DNA from: Bacillus sp. FJAT-27916
GTDB lineage: Bacteria > Bacillota > Bacilli > Bacillales > Pradoshiaceae
NCBI RefSeq assembly: GCF_001183965.1
Contig: NZ_LFZV01000001.1
Coordinates: forward strand, 293,935-357,934
Direction: 5' to 3'
DNA length: 64,000 nucleotides
Shown here piece after piece: positions 50,835 to 61,399 of the stretch; within the stretch, counting starts at the first letter, position 1, and each line of letters opens with the position of its first letter. The notes beneath the pieces are model-generated. The model was not told the origin of the DNA and searched no databases. It saw only the letters and a program-made list of their open reading frames with translations. A program made the translations under genes and the position numbers.

Positions 50835-52775
50835 TTATACTTCAATTCCTCTTTCCTTAAACTCAAGTACAGTAAGAATGAACATGGCATGGGACCAGGT
50901 GAGCGGAAGAACCCAGGCAGGACGTCCAGTTACCTTATCAATCTGTTCAGCTAGCAAGCCAAGTTCGGTCGCATGGTCCACGACCCAATTATAAAGCTTC
51001 TTCGCCTCAAGCTGCTGATTGATTCGTGCATAATAAATGGCCAGCCATAAAGTTGCGATAATCCAAGGGTCGCCACTTATATAAATGTCTCCAGGGAATC
51101 GTTCAATTCCTCCGATAATCTTGGAGCGGCAAAGCCTGTCAATTGTTGCGGCTGTCTGCTTCATTTTCGGATCATCGGCCTCAATCATATTGAAGGGAAC
51201 CTGAAGGCCAAGTAAGCAGATATCGATTACATCATCACGGATTTGCCGGTACACTGGATATCCCTTGCGATCATATTCCATCGCAACATCCTTGCCCTGT
51301 GCTTTTTTATTCTGATAAGCTGGCTCATCTAGGCGCAGATGGAAGGCGCGAAAGAAGGAGCCGCTCGTCGCATTATAGCCGATTTGCAGGATTGTTTTCT
51401 TCATGGCCTCGGCTGTCTTAACATAAAGCTGTGCTTTATCGGCAAAGCCTTGCTTAGTAGCAAATTCAGCTGCGCCCATCAGCCCGCCATAAACTGCAGC
51501 CGCAGAATAGAAATGCTCAGCCTCCCGTTTCTCCCAGATATCCATGCTTGGGAGCGGAAGGTGAGTGACAGGATCAATGAATCTAGTTAAGAAATCCGCG
51601 CCCTTTTCAACGGTCGGCCACATTTCCTCGATAAAGGAATCATCCTTTGTAAGAGAATAGAATTGGTGCATCCCCCAAAGGATGGATCCAGTTTCATCAA
51701 TTTGCAGCCCCCAGGACGGTGCCAAATAGCCATCTAAATAATGGCGGTGCTCCCAAGAGCCGTTGTCCTCCTGTAAGGAGCAGGCAAAGCGGAAAAAGTG
51801 GCGCACGCGCTCATGGTAGCCGGCTCTGGCATAGGCTGTTGCCGTATAGGCAGCATCTCTTCCCCAGCAATAAGCATAGCCGCCAGAGTAGGCATACTCC
51901 TCATCCACCTCTGGAGCCGCAATGAATCCCCCGTTCCTATTATTCATGAGATGGAACATTAAGAGGGAACGCTCATACAAATGTTTGCCTCGTTCATCTT
52001 TAAACTCAACTAGATTTGCTTCCTTCAAGTACTGATGCCAATACTCGACCGTTTGATTGTACAGCTCATCAAAGGTAGAGTGCTTCGCTTGTCTTAAATT
52101 CTTTAAGGCTTCTTTGCCTCCCATGCCGGCTGCGATGTAAAGCGTGATGGAATGCTCCCCGTTAGCCGGGATATGAATGGGACCGTATTCAATTCCGGTA
52201 GAAGAGCGATTAGCAATGCGTTTTCCAGGGAGATAACCATCATTGGTTTCCTTAAAGGTAGCTCCGCACTGATATTTCTTCACAGGCGTGTCTGAACCAA
52301 TCGCGAATCCATATTCGCGGTGGTAGTGGACAAAGCTGTCGGTCGTCTCATCAAACATAACCGTTTGATAACGGCGTTTCTCATCAATCATGAAATCGCT
52401 ATAGACAACAAAATCAAGATTTTGCGGATAATCAGAGATATTTCGGAATGTGAAGTGGCGGATGTACACATCCTGATCGGGGACAACAAAGTCAAGCTGC
52501 CTGATACTCAAGCCAACTTCTCCGAGGGTTGAAACCGTTTCTAATATATTAGTGCCGCTAATGTAGGCCTGCTGATGCTTCCATACATTATCGTGCAGAA
52601 AAAATGTCTTAATGGATCCTTCTATTCCACGGATGCCTGTGTAAAACAAATTTAAATGCTGAGGAAAGTCAATATTCGGCCATGTGATACGTTGAGCCTG
52701 CCCGTCCTTTGTTAATGAGACGAGCATACTTGAATTTCCGATAATCGCTTCCGTAATATACGGCTTCTTTTCCAT
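50835..52775 (-). CDS. Glycoside hydrolase family 15 protein (glucoamylase/trehalase-like)
   Basis: 646 residues, no signal peptide, so a cytoplasmic alpha-glucoside hydrolase. An N-terminal beta-sandwich (about 1-260) precedes an (alpha/alpha)6 barrel (about 270-640). The barrel shows YAYCWGRDAAYTATAYARAG, the general acid Glu in LQIDETGSILWG, and the second catalytic Glu in LLAEQIDKVTGRPA, followed by LPLTWSHAMF. The substrate is not fixed by sequence; members act on glucans, isomaltose or trehalose. ATG 52775 follows GGGGGATAAGT. Monocistronic. Confidence 0.9.
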   Translation of the reverse strand: MEKKPYITEAIIGNSSMLVSLTKDGQAQRITWPNIDFPQHLNLFYTGIRGIEGSIKTFFLHDNVWKHQQAYISGTNILETVSTLGEVGLSIRQLDFVVPDQDVYIRHFTFRNISDYPQNLDFVVYSDFMIDEKRRYQTVMFDETTDSFVHYHREYGFAIGSDTPVKKYQCGATFKETNDGYLPGKRIANRSSTGIEYGPIHIPANGEHSITLYIAAGMGGKEALKNLRQAKHSTFDELYNQTVEYWHQYLKEANLVEFKDERGKHLYERSLLMFHLMNNRNGGFIAAPEVDEEYAYSGGYAYCWGRDAAYTATAYARAGYHERVRHFFRFACSLQEDNGSWEHRHYLDGYLAPSWGLQIDETGSILWGMHQFYSLTKDDSFIEEMWPTVEKGADFLTRFIDPVTHLPLPSMDIWEKREAEHFYSAAAVYGGLMGAAEFATKQGFADKAQLYVKTAEAMKKTILQIGYNATSGSFFRAFHLRLDEPAYQNKKAQGKDVAMEYDRKGYPVYRQIRDDVIDICLLGLQVPFNMIEADDPKMKQTAATIDRLCRSKIIGGIERFPGDIYISGDPWIIATLWLAIYYARINQQLEAKKLYNWVVDHATELGLLAEQIDKVTGRPAWVLPLTWSHAMFILTVLEFKERGIEV

Positions 52776-53083
52776 ACTTATCCCCCTCTATGTTGAAACA
52801 CACAGTACATCAGTTTATCGTTACAAAGATTACCATGTCAACTAATAAACAGATTAATTAGAAAAGTGAGTTAATGAGTTACCAATCCTCTTTAAGTATG
52901 AAAATCATATAAAGATGATAGGTGAAATGCGAGAATGCGCTGCCGATTATAATACCCGTTTGGATGGCAGATAAACGTGCTGGACAGAAATGGATAGAAA
53001 AAGAGGGTGAGAGCTTCTATATTGAAAGGAACTATTAAGGATCATGTTAACAGTAGAATACCGCCAGTTAACGTTTCAGGCGG
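52776..53083. other. Intergenic region upstream of the sortase gene, left part
   Basis: About 300 bp with no gene. CGTGCTGGACAGAAATGG at about 52975 resembles the end of the common Bacillus intergenic repeat that is better preserved at 53084-53166, but the match is short. Confidence 0.35.
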
Positions 53084-53166
53084 TTGACTCCTTCAGGACT
53101 AGCGACAGGGGTGAGCCCGCAGATGCATAGAGCACTTGAGGATGCTCCCTGCAACAAAAATCAACA
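53084..53166 (+). repeat. Degenerate copy of a common Bacillaceae intergenic repeat
   Basis: GACTCCTTCAGGACTAGCGA, then ACAGGGGTGAGCCCGCAG, GAGGATGCTC and AAAATCAACA follow the order of the widespread repeat GACTCCTGCGGG...GGTGAGACCCCGCAG...GAGGAGGCTC...GGAAATCAACA. The 3' half is shortened, so the copy is decayed. Recognition is from memory of the family, not from a search. Confidence 0.55.
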
Positions 53167-53292
53167 TTTTTTAAATGAGCAGAGCCGTTTAAGAAGAAGC
53201 TGCGTTTAAATTCATTGATAAGCTTTTGGACAAAGGGGTAAGTAAGTATGATAATTTTATTATATTAATATAACTTAAAGGGGTGTAATTTC

Positions 53293-54030
53293 ATGAAGAA
53301 GCCAAAGAGAAATCTACTTATTTTCATTATAAAGAGTATTTTACTAGCTGCTTTTTTATTCTCAGGATATATTCTTTGTGACTATCTGATTGAGCTGTAT
53401 CAGCTGAAAAACACACAAGGCGCAATGGCCGATATTTATGATCAATCGGTGGCAAAGGAGAGCGATACTGGAGAACAGGAATTTACACTCGAACGCCTTC
53501 AAGAAATAAATGAGGACATTGTCGGCTGGATATCCATTGAAGGAACCTCGATTCATTATCCTGTTGCGCAGGCAGATGATAATGAATATTACTTAACACA
53601 TTCCGTTTATAAGGAGGAATCCTCTGCTGGAACCATCTTTATGGATTATCGGAATTGTCCTGCGCCATTAGGGAGCCATACGGTGCTTTATGGTCATAAT
53701 ATGAGGAATGGAACCATGTTCCGTGATTTGACTTCCTATAAGAAGGAAGCTTTTTGCAAGGAGAATCCGTATGTGACGTACAGCAATAAGGACGGTATCA
53801 GTAAATGGGAAGTATTCTCGGCTTATGTGACAGGTGCGGATGATAATTATATAGAAACGGATTTTCGTTCAGAGGGTGAATTTGGACAATTCCTCGAAAG
53901 GATTTCCGCGAAATCTCTCTATCATACAGGCTGCCAGGTGGAGCGGACAGATAAAGTAATAACTCTATCAACCTGCAGCTATGAGTTTGATGATGCAAGA
54001 ATGGTTGTGCATGCGAAATTGATTGAGTAG
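53293..54030 (+). CDS. srtB: Class B sortase
   Basis: Membrane-anchored transpeptidase, 245 residues. TM at about 8-30; sortase beta-barrel at about 65-245. Catalytic His in VLYGHNMRNG, Cys in ITLSTCSYEF and Arg in DDARMVVH. Class B features are the N-terminal helices and the long insert before the Cys strand. ATG 53293 follows AAAGGGGTG. No sortase substrate or heme-iron cluster lies next to it, so the target protein is encoded elsewhere. Confidence 0.9.
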   Translation: MKKPKRNLLIFIIKSILLAAFLFSGYILCDYLIELYQLKNTQGAMADIYDQSVAKESDTGEQEFTLERLQEINEDIVGWISIEGTSIHYPVAQADDNEYYLTHSVYKEESSAGTIFMDYRNCPAPLGSHTVLYGHNMRNGTMFRDLTSYKKEAFCKENPYVTYSNKDGISKWEVFSAYVTGADDNYIETDFRSEGEFGQFLERISAKSLYHTGCQVERTDKVITLSTCSYEFDDARMVVHAKLIE

Positions 54031-54034
54031 AAAT

Positions 54035-54071
54035 GTAATTTATTTGTAGGTGTGGGAAAACATTGTATAAT
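54035..54071 (+). promoter_or_regulatory. Possible sigma-B and sigma-A promoters of csbA
   Basis: GTAATT, 13 bp, GGGAAA (54035-54059) resembles the sigma-B consensus GTTTAA/GGGWAW; csbA is sigma-B controlled in B. subtilis. A sigma-A candidate, TTGTAG-16 bp-TATAAT (TATAAT at 54066-54071), overlaps it. Confidence 0.55.
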
Positions 54072-54109
54072 AGAAGGAGTGATTGTGCACGAACGAAAGG
54101 AGTGCTTTG

Positions 54110-54343
54110 ATGAAGATATTAGCAGCCTTGCTGGCACCCGGTCTATTGGTTGTGCTGTTTTCAAGGGTTACATACAGCTATGTTGTTGGGTTGCTGTTGA
54201 CGGTAGCCTTGATTGCCGCATCAGCTTATCGGGGGTTTACATCTTCCTGGCCTCTGATTATTGTAGATGCGTTCTCACTTACCGCTGGTTTCTGGTATTC
54301 AAAACGGATGATTGAACGGAATCGTGCCGCTAAAAGTGCGTGA
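54110..54343 (+). CDS. csbA: CsbA family general-stress membrane protein
   Basis: 77 residues from ATG 54110 behind AAAGGAGTG. Three short TM helices, with LLVVLFSRVTYSYVVGLLLT similar to B. subtilis CsbA (LVVLFTRVTFNHYV), and a charged C-terminus. Function is unknown; in B. subtilis csbA lies just upstream of uvrB-uvrA, as here. A terminator separates it from uvrB. Confidence 0.85.
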   Translation: MKILAALLAPGLLVVLFSRVTYSYVVGLLLTVALIAASAYRGFTSSWPLIIVDAFSLTAGFWYSKRMIERNRAAKSA

Positions 54344-54351
54344 ATAATCGT

Positions 54352-54381
54352 AAGAGTCTTTCCTTCTGGAAGACTCTTTTC
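54352..54381 (+). terminator. Intrinsic terminator of csbA
   Basis: AAGAGTCTT-TCC pairs with GGA-AGACTCTT and is followed by TTCTTG. Confidence 0.8.
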
Positions 54382-54432
54382 TTGCATTATTGGGCATAAA
54401 TGAAGAATGATGGATACGCTGTTATATAAATA

Positions 54433-54446
54433 CGAATGCTTGTTCG
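54433..54446. promoter_or_regulatory. LexA (SOS) operator upstream of uvrB
   Basis: CGAATGCTTGTTCG matches the Bacillus LexA box CGAAC-N4-GTTCG with one mismatch. It overlaps a TTGTTC -35-like element about 100 bp before the start, fitting SOS control of uvrBA. Confidence 0.75.
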
Positions 54447-54549
54447 CTTTTTGGTGGTTTCTAAATAGGCTATTGTGGTAAACTATTCATACTAATAGAT
54501 TGTTGTGGCGGACGCAGCCTCGCCAAGTTCAATGAAGGGGGCATATGGA

Positions 54550-56529
54550 GTGAAGAGAGAATTTGAGCTGGTTTCCAAGTATTCACCAGAGGGAGATCAA
54601 CCGGAGGCAATCAAGAAACTTGTCAAGGGCATTAATGACGGAGTGAAGCATCAAACCCTCCTTGGTGCAACGGGAACCGGGAAGACATTTACGGTCTCCA
54701 ATGTCATTAAAGAGGTTAATAAACCGACATTAATTATTGCCCATAATAAGACACTCGCTGGACAGTTATACAGCGAGTTTAAGGAGTTTTTCCCGAATAA
54801 TGCTGTCGAATATTTTGTCAGCTACTATGATTATTATCAGCCAGAGGCCTATGTCCCGCAGACAGATACCTTCATTGAGAAGGATGCGAGCATTAATGAT
54901 GAGATTGATAAGCTGCGCCACTCGGCGACCTCGGCTCTTTTTGAACGGAATGATGTCATCATCATTGCCAGTGTTTCCTGCATCTATGGACTCGGTTCTC
55001 CGGAGGAATACAAGGAGATGGTCGTCTCCATAAGAAGCGGCATGGAGCTTGAACGGAATCAGCTGCTGCGCAGGCTGGTTGATATCCAATATGAACGAAA
55101 TGATTTGAACTTCCACCGTGGAACATTCCGGGTAAGGGGAGATGTGGTAGAAATTTTCCCAGCCTCCAAGGATGAACACTGCATACGCATTGAATTCTTC
55201 GGTGATGAAATCGAACGGATTCGCGAGGTGGATGCCCTTACCGGAGAGATTCTTGGCGAACGTGAGCATGTCGCTATATTCCCGGCATCCCACTTCGTTA
55301 CACGTGAGGAGAAGATGCGCATCGCTATTGAAAATATTGAGAAGGAACTCGAGGAGCAGCTTGCCCATTTCCGTGAGGAAGGGAAGCTTCTTGAGGCTCA
55401 GCGGCTGGAACAGAGAACAAGGTATGACCTGGAGATGATGCGTGAAATGGGCTTTTGCTCCGGTATTGAGAACTACTCGCGTCATTTGACCCTGCGTCCT
55501 GCAGGCTCGACACCATATACCTTGCTCGATTACTTCCCGGACGATTTCCTGATGGTCATTGATGAATCCCATGTGACAATTCCGCAGATTAGAGGGATGT
55601 TCAATGGGGACCGGGCCAGAAAAGAAGTACTTGTGAACCATGGTTTCCGTCTGCCTTCTGCTATGGATAACCGCCCTCTGCATTTCAAGGAATTTGAAGA
55701 GCATATCAATCAGATCGTTTATGTATCTGCTACCCCTGGACCATATGAGGAGGAGCATTCACCTGGCGTGATTGAACAGATTATCCGTCCAACTGGTCTT
55801 CTGGACCCAAATGTTGATGTCCGTCCGATTGAAGGACAGATTGATGATCTGCTTGGTGAGATTAATGACCGCATTGCGAAGAATGAACGGGTGCTTGTGA
55901 CGACTTTGACGAAGAAGATGTCTGAGGACTTGACGGATTATTTGAAGGAGCTGGGCGTGAAGGTTCAGTACCTTCATTCAGAGATTAAAACACTCGAACG
56001 GATTGAGATTATCCGCGACCTCCGTCTTGGTAAGTATGATGTGCTTATCGGCATCAATCTGCTCAGGGAGGGACTTGATATACCGGAAGTCTCCCTTGTC
56101 GCTATATTGGATGCGGATAAGGAAGGGTTCCTGCGTTCTGAGCGTTCGCTTATCCAAACGATTGGGCGGGCGGCGCGTAATGCGAATGGTCATGTCATCA
56201 TGTATGCGGACCGGATGACGAATTCCATGGAGATTGCCATCTCAGAGACGAAGCGGAGAAGGGCGATTCAGGAAGCCTATAATATTGAGCATGGCATTAC
56301 ACCGAAGACAATCCAGAAGGATATTCGGGATGTTATACGTGCCACGCAGGCAGCAGAAGCAGGGGAAGAGGAGCGTACGGCTAGACAATATGAGAACCTG
56401 TCTAAGAAAGATCGCCAGCAGGTTATCGCCCGTATGGAGAAAGAGATGAAGGATGCAGCCCGCGCCCTGGACTTTGAGCGTGCGGCTGAGCTTAGGGACT
56501 TGATATTAGAGCTGAAAGTGGAAGGATGA
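54550..56529 (+). CDS. uvrB: Excinuclease ABC subunit B
   Basis: DNA-damage verification helicase of nucleotide excision repair, 659 residues. GTG 54550 is chosen: AAGGGGG precedes it and the product then matches B. subtilis UvrB (FELVSKY near the N-terminus). Walker [14 protein letters not shown] box IDESHVT, beta-hairpin region [12 protein letters not shown], helicase motifs QTIGRAARN, and a C-terminal UVR motif ([14 protein letters not shown]) that contacts UvrC. It is preceded by a LexA box and followed 7 bp later by uvrA. Confidence 0.98.
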   Translation: MKREFELVSKYSPEGDQPEAIKKLVKGINDGVKHQTLLGATGTGKTFTVSNVIKEVNKPTLIIAHNKTLAGQLYSEFKEFFPNNAVEYFVSYYDYYQPEAYVPQTDTFIEKDASINDEIDKLRHSATSALFERNDVIIIASVSCIYGLGSPEEYKEMVVSIRSGMELERNQLLRRLVDIQYERNDLNFHRGTFRVRGDVVEIFPASKDEHCIRIEFFGDEIERIREVDALTGEILGEREHVAIFPASHFVTREEKMRIAIENIEKELEEQLAHFREEGKLLEAQRLEQRTRYDLEMMREMGFCSGIENYSRHLTLRPAGSTPYTLLDYFPDDFLMVIDESHVTIPQIRGMFNGDRARKEVLVNHGFRLPSAMDNRPLHFKEFEEHINQIVYVSATPGPYEEEHSPGVIEQIIRPTGLLDPNVDVRPIEGQIDDLLGEINDRIAKNERVLVTTLTKKMSEDLTDYLKELGVKVQYLHSEIKTLERIEIIRDLRLGKYDVLIGINLLREGLDIPEVSLVAILDADKEGFLRSERSLIQTIGRAARNANGHVIMYADRMTNSMEIAISETKRRRAIQEAYNIEHGITPKTIQKDIRDVIRATQAAEAGEEERTARQYENLSKKDRQQVIARMEKEMKDAARALDFERAAELRDLILELKVEG

Positions 56530-56536
56530 ACAAAGG

Positions 56537-59404
56537 ATGGCATTAGATAAAATCATTGTTAAAGGAGCAAGGGAGAATAATCTGAAGGATATCGATGTGA
56601 CGATTCCGCGTGACCAATTGGTTGTTTTGACAGGACTCTCCGGCTCCGGTAAATCATCGCTCGCCTTTGATACGATTTATGCGGAAGGTCAGCGGCGCTA
56701 TGTGGAGTCTTTGTCCGCTTATGCGCGGCAATTCCTTGGTCAAATGGATAAACCGGATGTGGACAGCATTGAAGGGCTGTCCCCTTCTATCTCCATTGAC
56801 CAGAAAACGACGAGCCGCAACCCTCGTTCAACGGTGGCGACTGTAACGGAAATTTATGATTATATGAGGCTTTTGTATGCCCGGGTCGGAAAACCAATCT
56901 GTCCGAAGCATGGAATTGAAATTACCTCCCAAACCATTGAGCAGATGGTGGACCGAATATTAGAGTATCCGGAGCGGACGAAAATTCAGGTGCTTGCTCC
57001 TGCGGTGACAGGCAGAAAAGGGACTCATGCCAAGCTTCTTGAGGATATTAAGAAGCAAGGGTATGTAAGGGTCCGCATAGATAATGAAATGTATGATTTG
57101 GACGATAATATTGAGCTTAATAAGAATAAAACCCACTCTATCGAAGTGGTCATTGACCGGATAGTCGTGAAGGAGGGCATAGCATCACGACTATCTGATT
57201 CCCTTGAGTCAGCGCTTGCCATCGGACATGGGAAAGTCATGATTGATGTCATCGGCCAAGAGGAGCTTCTCTTCAGCGAACATCATTCCTGTCCATATTG
57301 CGGTTTCTCCATTGGTGAGCTGGAGCCGCGTATTTTCTCCTTTAATAGTCCATTCGGTGCTTGCCCGACCTGCGATGGACTTGGATATAAGCTGAAGGTT
57401 GACCGAGATGCGGTCATTCCAGATCCGGAATTGACGCTGCGCCAGCATGCGATTGCTCCTTGGCAGCCAACGAGCTCACAATATTATCTGAAGTTGCTTG
57501 AGTGTATTGCTGACCATTATGGCATTGATATGGATGTGCCGGTTTCTCAGCTTAGAGAGGATCAATTAGATAAGATTCTGTATGGTTCAGACGGAGAGAA
57601 AATTCATTTCCGCTATGAGAATGATTTCGGCCAAATTCGTGAGAATGATGTGGAGTTTGAAGGGGTGCTGAATAATGTGGAGCGCCGCTATAGGGAAACG
57701 ACTTCAGATTATATCCGTGACCAGATGGAGAAATATATGGCCGAGCAGAAATGCCCGACGTGTAAAGGATACCGCTTGAAGAAAGAAAGCATGGCTGTTC
57801 TGGTAGACGGACGTCATATCGGCCAGGTGACTGAGCTTTCCATTCAGGATGCTTATAAATTCTTCGATGGCTTAAAGCTGTCAGATAAGGATATGAGCAT
57901 CGGCCGATCTATTTTCCGAGAAATCAAAGAGCGGCTTGGGTTCCTCAATAATGTGGGGCTTGAATATTTAACACTGAGCAGGGCAGCCGGCACGCTTTCC
58001 GGCGGGGAAGCCCAGCGAATCCGCCTGGCTACTCAGATCGGATCCCGCTTGACGGGTGTTCTTTATATTCTGGACGAACCGTCTATCGGGCTTCATCAGC
58101 GTGACAATGATCGATTGATTGAGGCGCTGCGCAGCATGCGGGATATCGGGAACACGCTTATCGTTGTCGAGCATGATGAGGATACGATGCTTGCAGCTGA
58201 TTACTTAATTGATGTTGGTCCTGGTGCCGGCTCACATGGCGGGCAAATTGTTGCTGCAGGTACCCCGGAGGAGGTCATGAAGAATCCGAATTCCTTAACC
58301 GGGCAATATCTATCAGGAGAGAAGTTCATTCCGCTTCCGCATGAACGCAGGCAAGGAAATGGGCAGAAGATTGAGATACGCGGAGCACGCGAGAATAATC
58401 TTCGCAATATCAATGTCTCCTTCCCGCTTGGAACATTTGTCGCGGTAACCGGTGTATCAGGCTCAGGTAAAAGTACGCTTGTGAATGGAATTCTTCATAA
58501 GGCATTGGCGCATAAGCTGCACCGAGCCAAGGCGAAGCCAGGCCTTCATAAGGAGATAAGAGGGATTGAGGCGCTTGAGAAGGTTATTGATATCGACCAA
58601 TCTCCAATCGGCCGGACACCGCGCTCTAACCCGGCTACCTATACAGGGGTGTTTGATGATATTCGTGATGTATTTGCCTCCACGAATGAGGCGAAGGTGC
58701 GAGGCTATCAAAAGGGCCGCTTCAGCTTTAATGTAAAGGGCGGACGTTGTGAGGCCTGCCGCGGGGACGGTATTATCAAAATAGAGATGCATTTCCTGCC
58801 GGATGTTTATGTACCTTGTGAGGTTTGTCATGGCAAACGGTACAACCGTGAAACATTAGAGGTCACCTATAAAGGGAAGAGTATTTCTGATATCCTGGAT
58901 ATGACGGTCGATGAGGCCCTTCAATTCTTTGAAAACCTTCCGAAGATCAAGCGGAAGATTCAAACCATCCATGATGTGGGACTCGGATATATTAAGCTCG
59001 GGCAGCCGGCTACAACCTTATCTGGGGGAGAAGCCCAGCGGGTGAAATTAGCAAGTGAGCTTCATAGGCGCTCAAACGGCCGTTCGCTCTATATTCTGGA
59101 TGAGCCGACGACAGGGCTGCATGTGGAGGATATTTCCCATCTGCTGAAAGTATTGCAGAGACTCGTTGATAATGGGGATACTGTGCTGGTTATTGAGCAT
59201 AACTTGGATGTCATCAAGGCAGCTGATTACTTGATTGACCTTGGTCCTGAGGGCGGCGAAAAGGGCGGAACCATTCTTGCATCCGGCACGCCTGAGCATA
59301 TTGCAGAGACTCCAGAATCCTATACGGGTCAATATTTGAAGCCTATTCTTGAACGCGACCGCAAGCGGATGGAGGAAAGGCTGACGCAGAAGGCAGGTCA
59401 GTAA
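56537..59404 (+). CDS. uvrA: Excinuclease ABC subunit A
   Basis: Damage-recognition ATPase, 955 residues. Two ABC modules: Walker [15 protein letters not shown] near the N-terminus and [10 protein letters not shown] near residue 640; signatures [14 protein letters not shown] and [15 protein letters not shown]. Zinc fingers are seen in CPYCGF...CPTCDG (about 250-280) and CEACRGDG...CEVCHGKR (about 735-765). ATG 56537 lies 7 bp after uvrB in the same operon. Confidence 0.98.
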   Translation: MALDKIIVKGARENNLKDIDVTIPRDQLVVLTGLSGSGKSSLAFDTIYAEGQRRYVESLSAYARQFLGQMDKPDVDSIEGLSPSISIDQKTTSRNPRSTVATVTEIYDYMRLLYARVGKPICPKHGIEITSQTIEQMVDRILEYPERTKIQVLAPAVTGRKGTHAKLLEDIKKQGYVRVRIDNEMYDLDDNIELNKNKTHSIEVVIDRIVVKEGIASRLSDSLESALAIGHGKVMIDVIGQEELLFSEHHSCPYCGFSIGELEPRIFSFNSPFGACPTCDGLGYKLKVDRDAVIPDPELTLRQHAIAPWQPTSSQYYLKLLECIADHYGIDMDVPVSQLREDQLDKILYGSDGEKIHFRYENDFGQIRENDVEFEGVLNNVERRYRETTSDYIRDQMEKYMAEQKCPTCKGYRLKKESMAVLVDGRHIGQVTELSIQDAYKFFDGLKLSDKDMSIGRSIFREIKERLGFLNNVGLEYLTLSRAAGTLSGGEAQRIRLATQIGSRLTGVLYILDEPSIGLHQRDNDRLIEALRSMRDIGNTLIVVEHDEDTMLAADYLIDVGPGAGSHGGQIVAAGTPEEVMKNPNSLTGQYLSGEKFIPLPHERRQGNGQKIEIRGARENNLRNINVSFPLGTFVAVTGVSGSGKSTLVNGILHKALAHKLHRAKAKPGLHKEIRGIEALEKVIDIDQSPIGRTPRSNPATYTGVFDDIRDVFASTNEAKVRGYQKGRFSFNVKGGRCEACRGDGIIKIEMHFLPDVYVPCEVCHGKRYNRETLEVTYKGKSISDILDMTVDEALQFFENLPKIKRKIQTIHDVGLGYIKLGQPATTLSGGEAQRVKLASELHRRSNGRSLYILDEPTTGLHVEDISHLLKVLQRLVDNGDTVLVIEHNLDVIKAADYLIDLGPEGGEKGGTILASGTPEHIAETPESYTGQYLKPILERDRKRMEERLTQKAGQ

Positions 59405-59466
59405 CCAGACTTTGTTGGCCGGCTAATGGTCACCATGCACCATGATAAGAATACGGATGATTGCGT

Positions 59467-59537
59467 AAAGGAAAGGCGCGGGTATCAATTATGGGACGAA
59501 TCGTCAGGTGATTGCTGCCCGTGCCTCTCTTTTCCTT
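59467..59537 (+). other. Long imperfect stem-loop downstream of uvrA
   Basis: AAGGAAAGGCGCGGG pairs with CCCGTGCC-TCTC-TTTCCTT, enclosing smaller GACG/CGTC and CAAT/ATTG stems. The U-tract is weak, so it may be an inefficient terminator or an RNA-stability element. Confidence 0.45.
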
Positions 59538-59665
59538 GAAAATAGGCATTTGTGGAAACCTTTCTTGTTGTTAATCGTACATGTTAGAAGGAACAGTTTA
59601 CGCATACACATAACGTCATAAATTTTTGCATAGGTTTAAACCATGTTATAAGGGAGATGACTGAT

Positions 59666-60769
59666 ATGAATGATGAAAAAAAACGAATTCTGGAAATGGT
59701 GAAGGAAGGCCTTTTAAATGCGGATGAGGCATTGCTTCTGCTCGAACAATTAGACAAGAAAGAAAAGCTCATCCAAGAAGAAAGCCAGCAAGAATCGAGA
59801 GAGCTTGCAACGACTGCGCAGCCTGAAGGTGAGAAGAGACAAGAGCAGCAAACGAAGAAGTCTGTCTCAACGATGGACCGTATCTTGGGCGTTGTAGATG
59901 ATGTCGTGAAGAAAATTAAAGATATCGATTTTGACTGGAATTTCGGATCCAGCATAGAGATTGACCACTTATACCACCAGGAAGCAAAGCCTTTCCAAAT
60001 CATTGATATTGATGTAGCTAATGGAGAGGTGTCTATCATTCCGTGGGATCAGAATGTGGTGGATATTGAATGCAAGGCGAAGGTATATCGAGCTGAAACA
60101 ACAACAGAAGCGAGGGAGAAGCTTCAAAACCAAATCGTGAATAAGATTGAGAATGGCAAGCTGAAGTTCATGCTTCAAGACCGTGCCATTAAATTAAAAG
60201 CGGTTATTAAGGTGCCGAACAGTCAATATCAGGAGCTTCGGGTCCGCTTGTTCAACGGAAGCATCAATGGAGAAAATCTTAAGGTTGATGAGATTAAGAC
60301 GAAGACAGCGAACGGAACCATCTCCTTCCGTGACTTCCATACACGTGAGGCTGAATTTGAGACGGTTAACGGTTCTATTAAGCTGAATTCCTTTGATGCA
60401 GGTGAGCTGGAAATCGATACGATGAATGGATCTATTCAGGTGGATGGCGCATTCCGCACTGCCGATGTTCAAACCATTAATGGGAGTATTCAGTGCAAGC
60501 AAACAGGCCAATACGGAGAAACCCTTCGTGCTAAGGCGCAGGCAGGAAGCATTAATTTGCAAATCCCGCAAGGCATTAGCTGTGACGGTGAGTTAAAGTC
60601 GAATCTTGGCAGTTTCAATCTTGACTTGAAGGGTATTCAAGTTATTGAAGAGAAGAATGACATTGTTCAAAAGATGCTTCGCTTCCAATCAACGGTGGAA
60701 GAACAGCATTCCATGCATGTGTTTGCCGAATCCAAGGCAGGAAGCATTAAAGTAAAGCATACGCTTTAA
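59666..60769 (+). CDS. yvlB: YvlB-like DUF4097 family protein
   Basis: 367 residues. A short N-terminal helical YvlB_LX-like segment (DEKKRILEMVKEGLLNADEA) is followed by a charged coiled stretch. A beta-helical DUF4097 region (about 115-360) then repeats turns such as NGSINGENL, NGTISFRDF, NGSIKLNSF, NGSIQVDG and NGSIQCK. Start at ATG 59666, nine bases after GGGAG; ATG 59657 abuts that SD. Function is unknown; in Bacillus it belongs to the envelope-stress yvlABCD group, as the next two genes confirm. Confidence 0.88.
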   Translation: MNDEKKRILEMVKEGLLNADEALLLLEQLDKKEKLIQEESQQESRELATTAQPEGEKRQEQQTKKSVSTMDRILGVVDDVVKKIKDIDFDWNFGSSIEIDHLYHQEAKPFQIIDIDVANGEVSIIPWDQNVVDIECKAKVYRAETTTEAREKLQNQIVNKIENGKLKFMLQDRAIKLKAVIKVPNSQYQELRVRLFNGSINGENLKVDEIKTKTANGTISFRDFHTREAEFETVNGSIKLNSFDAGELEIDTMNGSIQVDGAFRTADVQTINGSIQCKQTGQYGETLRAKAQAGSINLQIPQGISCDGELKSNLGSFNLDLKGIQVIEEKNDIVQKMLRFQSTVEEQHSMHVFAESKAGSIKVKHTL

Positions 60770-60811
60770 AAAGTTATGCGTATGATTTAAAGGAGTTGTG
60801 AGAACAACTAT

Positions 60812-61021
60812 ATGAAGAAGAAGCTTATGAGAACCAATTACTCCGATAAGGTTTTATTGGGAGTATTAGGCGGGATTAGCCGGTATTTCGGCATTAAGCC
60901 GATTATTCTGCGTGTACTATTCGTTATCGGTTTAATTCCGACCAGTTTTCTGTTAATCATCCCTTATACAATACTTAGTTACATTATGCCGAGGGAGCGC
61001 ATGGAGGAGGATCGCAAATGA
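60812..61021 (+). CDS. yvlC: PspC domain protein YvlC
   Basis: 69 residues, phage-shock-protein-C fold: a short basic N-terminus, LLGVLGGISRYFG, and one or two TM helices (about 30-60). The SD AAAGGAG lies 16 bases from ATG 60812, with a perfect AGTTGT/ACAACT hairpin between them. The stop overlaps yvlD by 4 bp. Confidence 0.88.
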   Translation: MKKKLMRTNYSDKVLLGVLGGISRYFGIKPIILRVLFVIGLIPTSFLLIIPYTILSYIMPRERMEEDRK

Positions 61022-61356
61022 AATGGGTTTTGAAAATACTCGTCAATGCAGCGGTTTTCGTTTTATTGATGCAAGTATTTGAAGGTGTGCATGTTTCCGG
61101 ATTTGGAACAGCGATTATCGCGGCAATCGTCTTGTCCATTTGTAATGTCATTGTCAAACCGATTGTTACCGTCTTGACGCTGCCAATTACGATTGTGACA
61201 TTAGGCATTTTCTTGCTCTTTATCAATACGATTGTGCTCAGCATTGTTGATGCCATGATGGGCAGTGCTTTTCAAATCGATGGATTTTGGTTGACCTTCC
61301 TTGTTTCGGTGATTTTATCCTTCGTGAATACCATCATGGAAAGCGTGACGGATTAA
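61018..61356 (+). CDS. yvlD: Phage holin family 4 membrane protein YvlD
   Basis: 112 residues, four TM helices, with the signature NVIVKPIVTVLTLPITIVTLG. ATG 61018 overlaps the yvlC stop (ATGA). It is probably a membrane-stress protein rather than a holin; the name reflects the family. Confidence 0.88.
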   Translation: MKWVLKILVNAAVFVLLMQVFEGVHVSGFGTAIIAAIVLSICNVIVKPIVTVLTLPITIVTLGIFLLFINTIVLSIVDAMMGSAFQIDGFWLTFLVSVILSFVNTIMESVTD

Positions 61357-61358
61357 GA

Positions 61359-61399
61359 AAGAAAGGCCTGAAGCGGGCAAACTGCTTCAGGCCTTTCTT
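61359..61399. terminator. Bidirectional terminator between yvlD and the amidase gene
   Basis: AAGAAAGGCCTGAAGC pairs perfectly with GCTTCAGGCCTTTCTT. It touches the stop codons of both convergent genes. Confidence 0.9.

Noticed and set aside
54766-55758. 330-codon minus-strand open frame
   Set aside because: It lies entirely antisense to uvrB, has no SD, and shows no recognisable domain; it is a shadow of uvrB codon usage.
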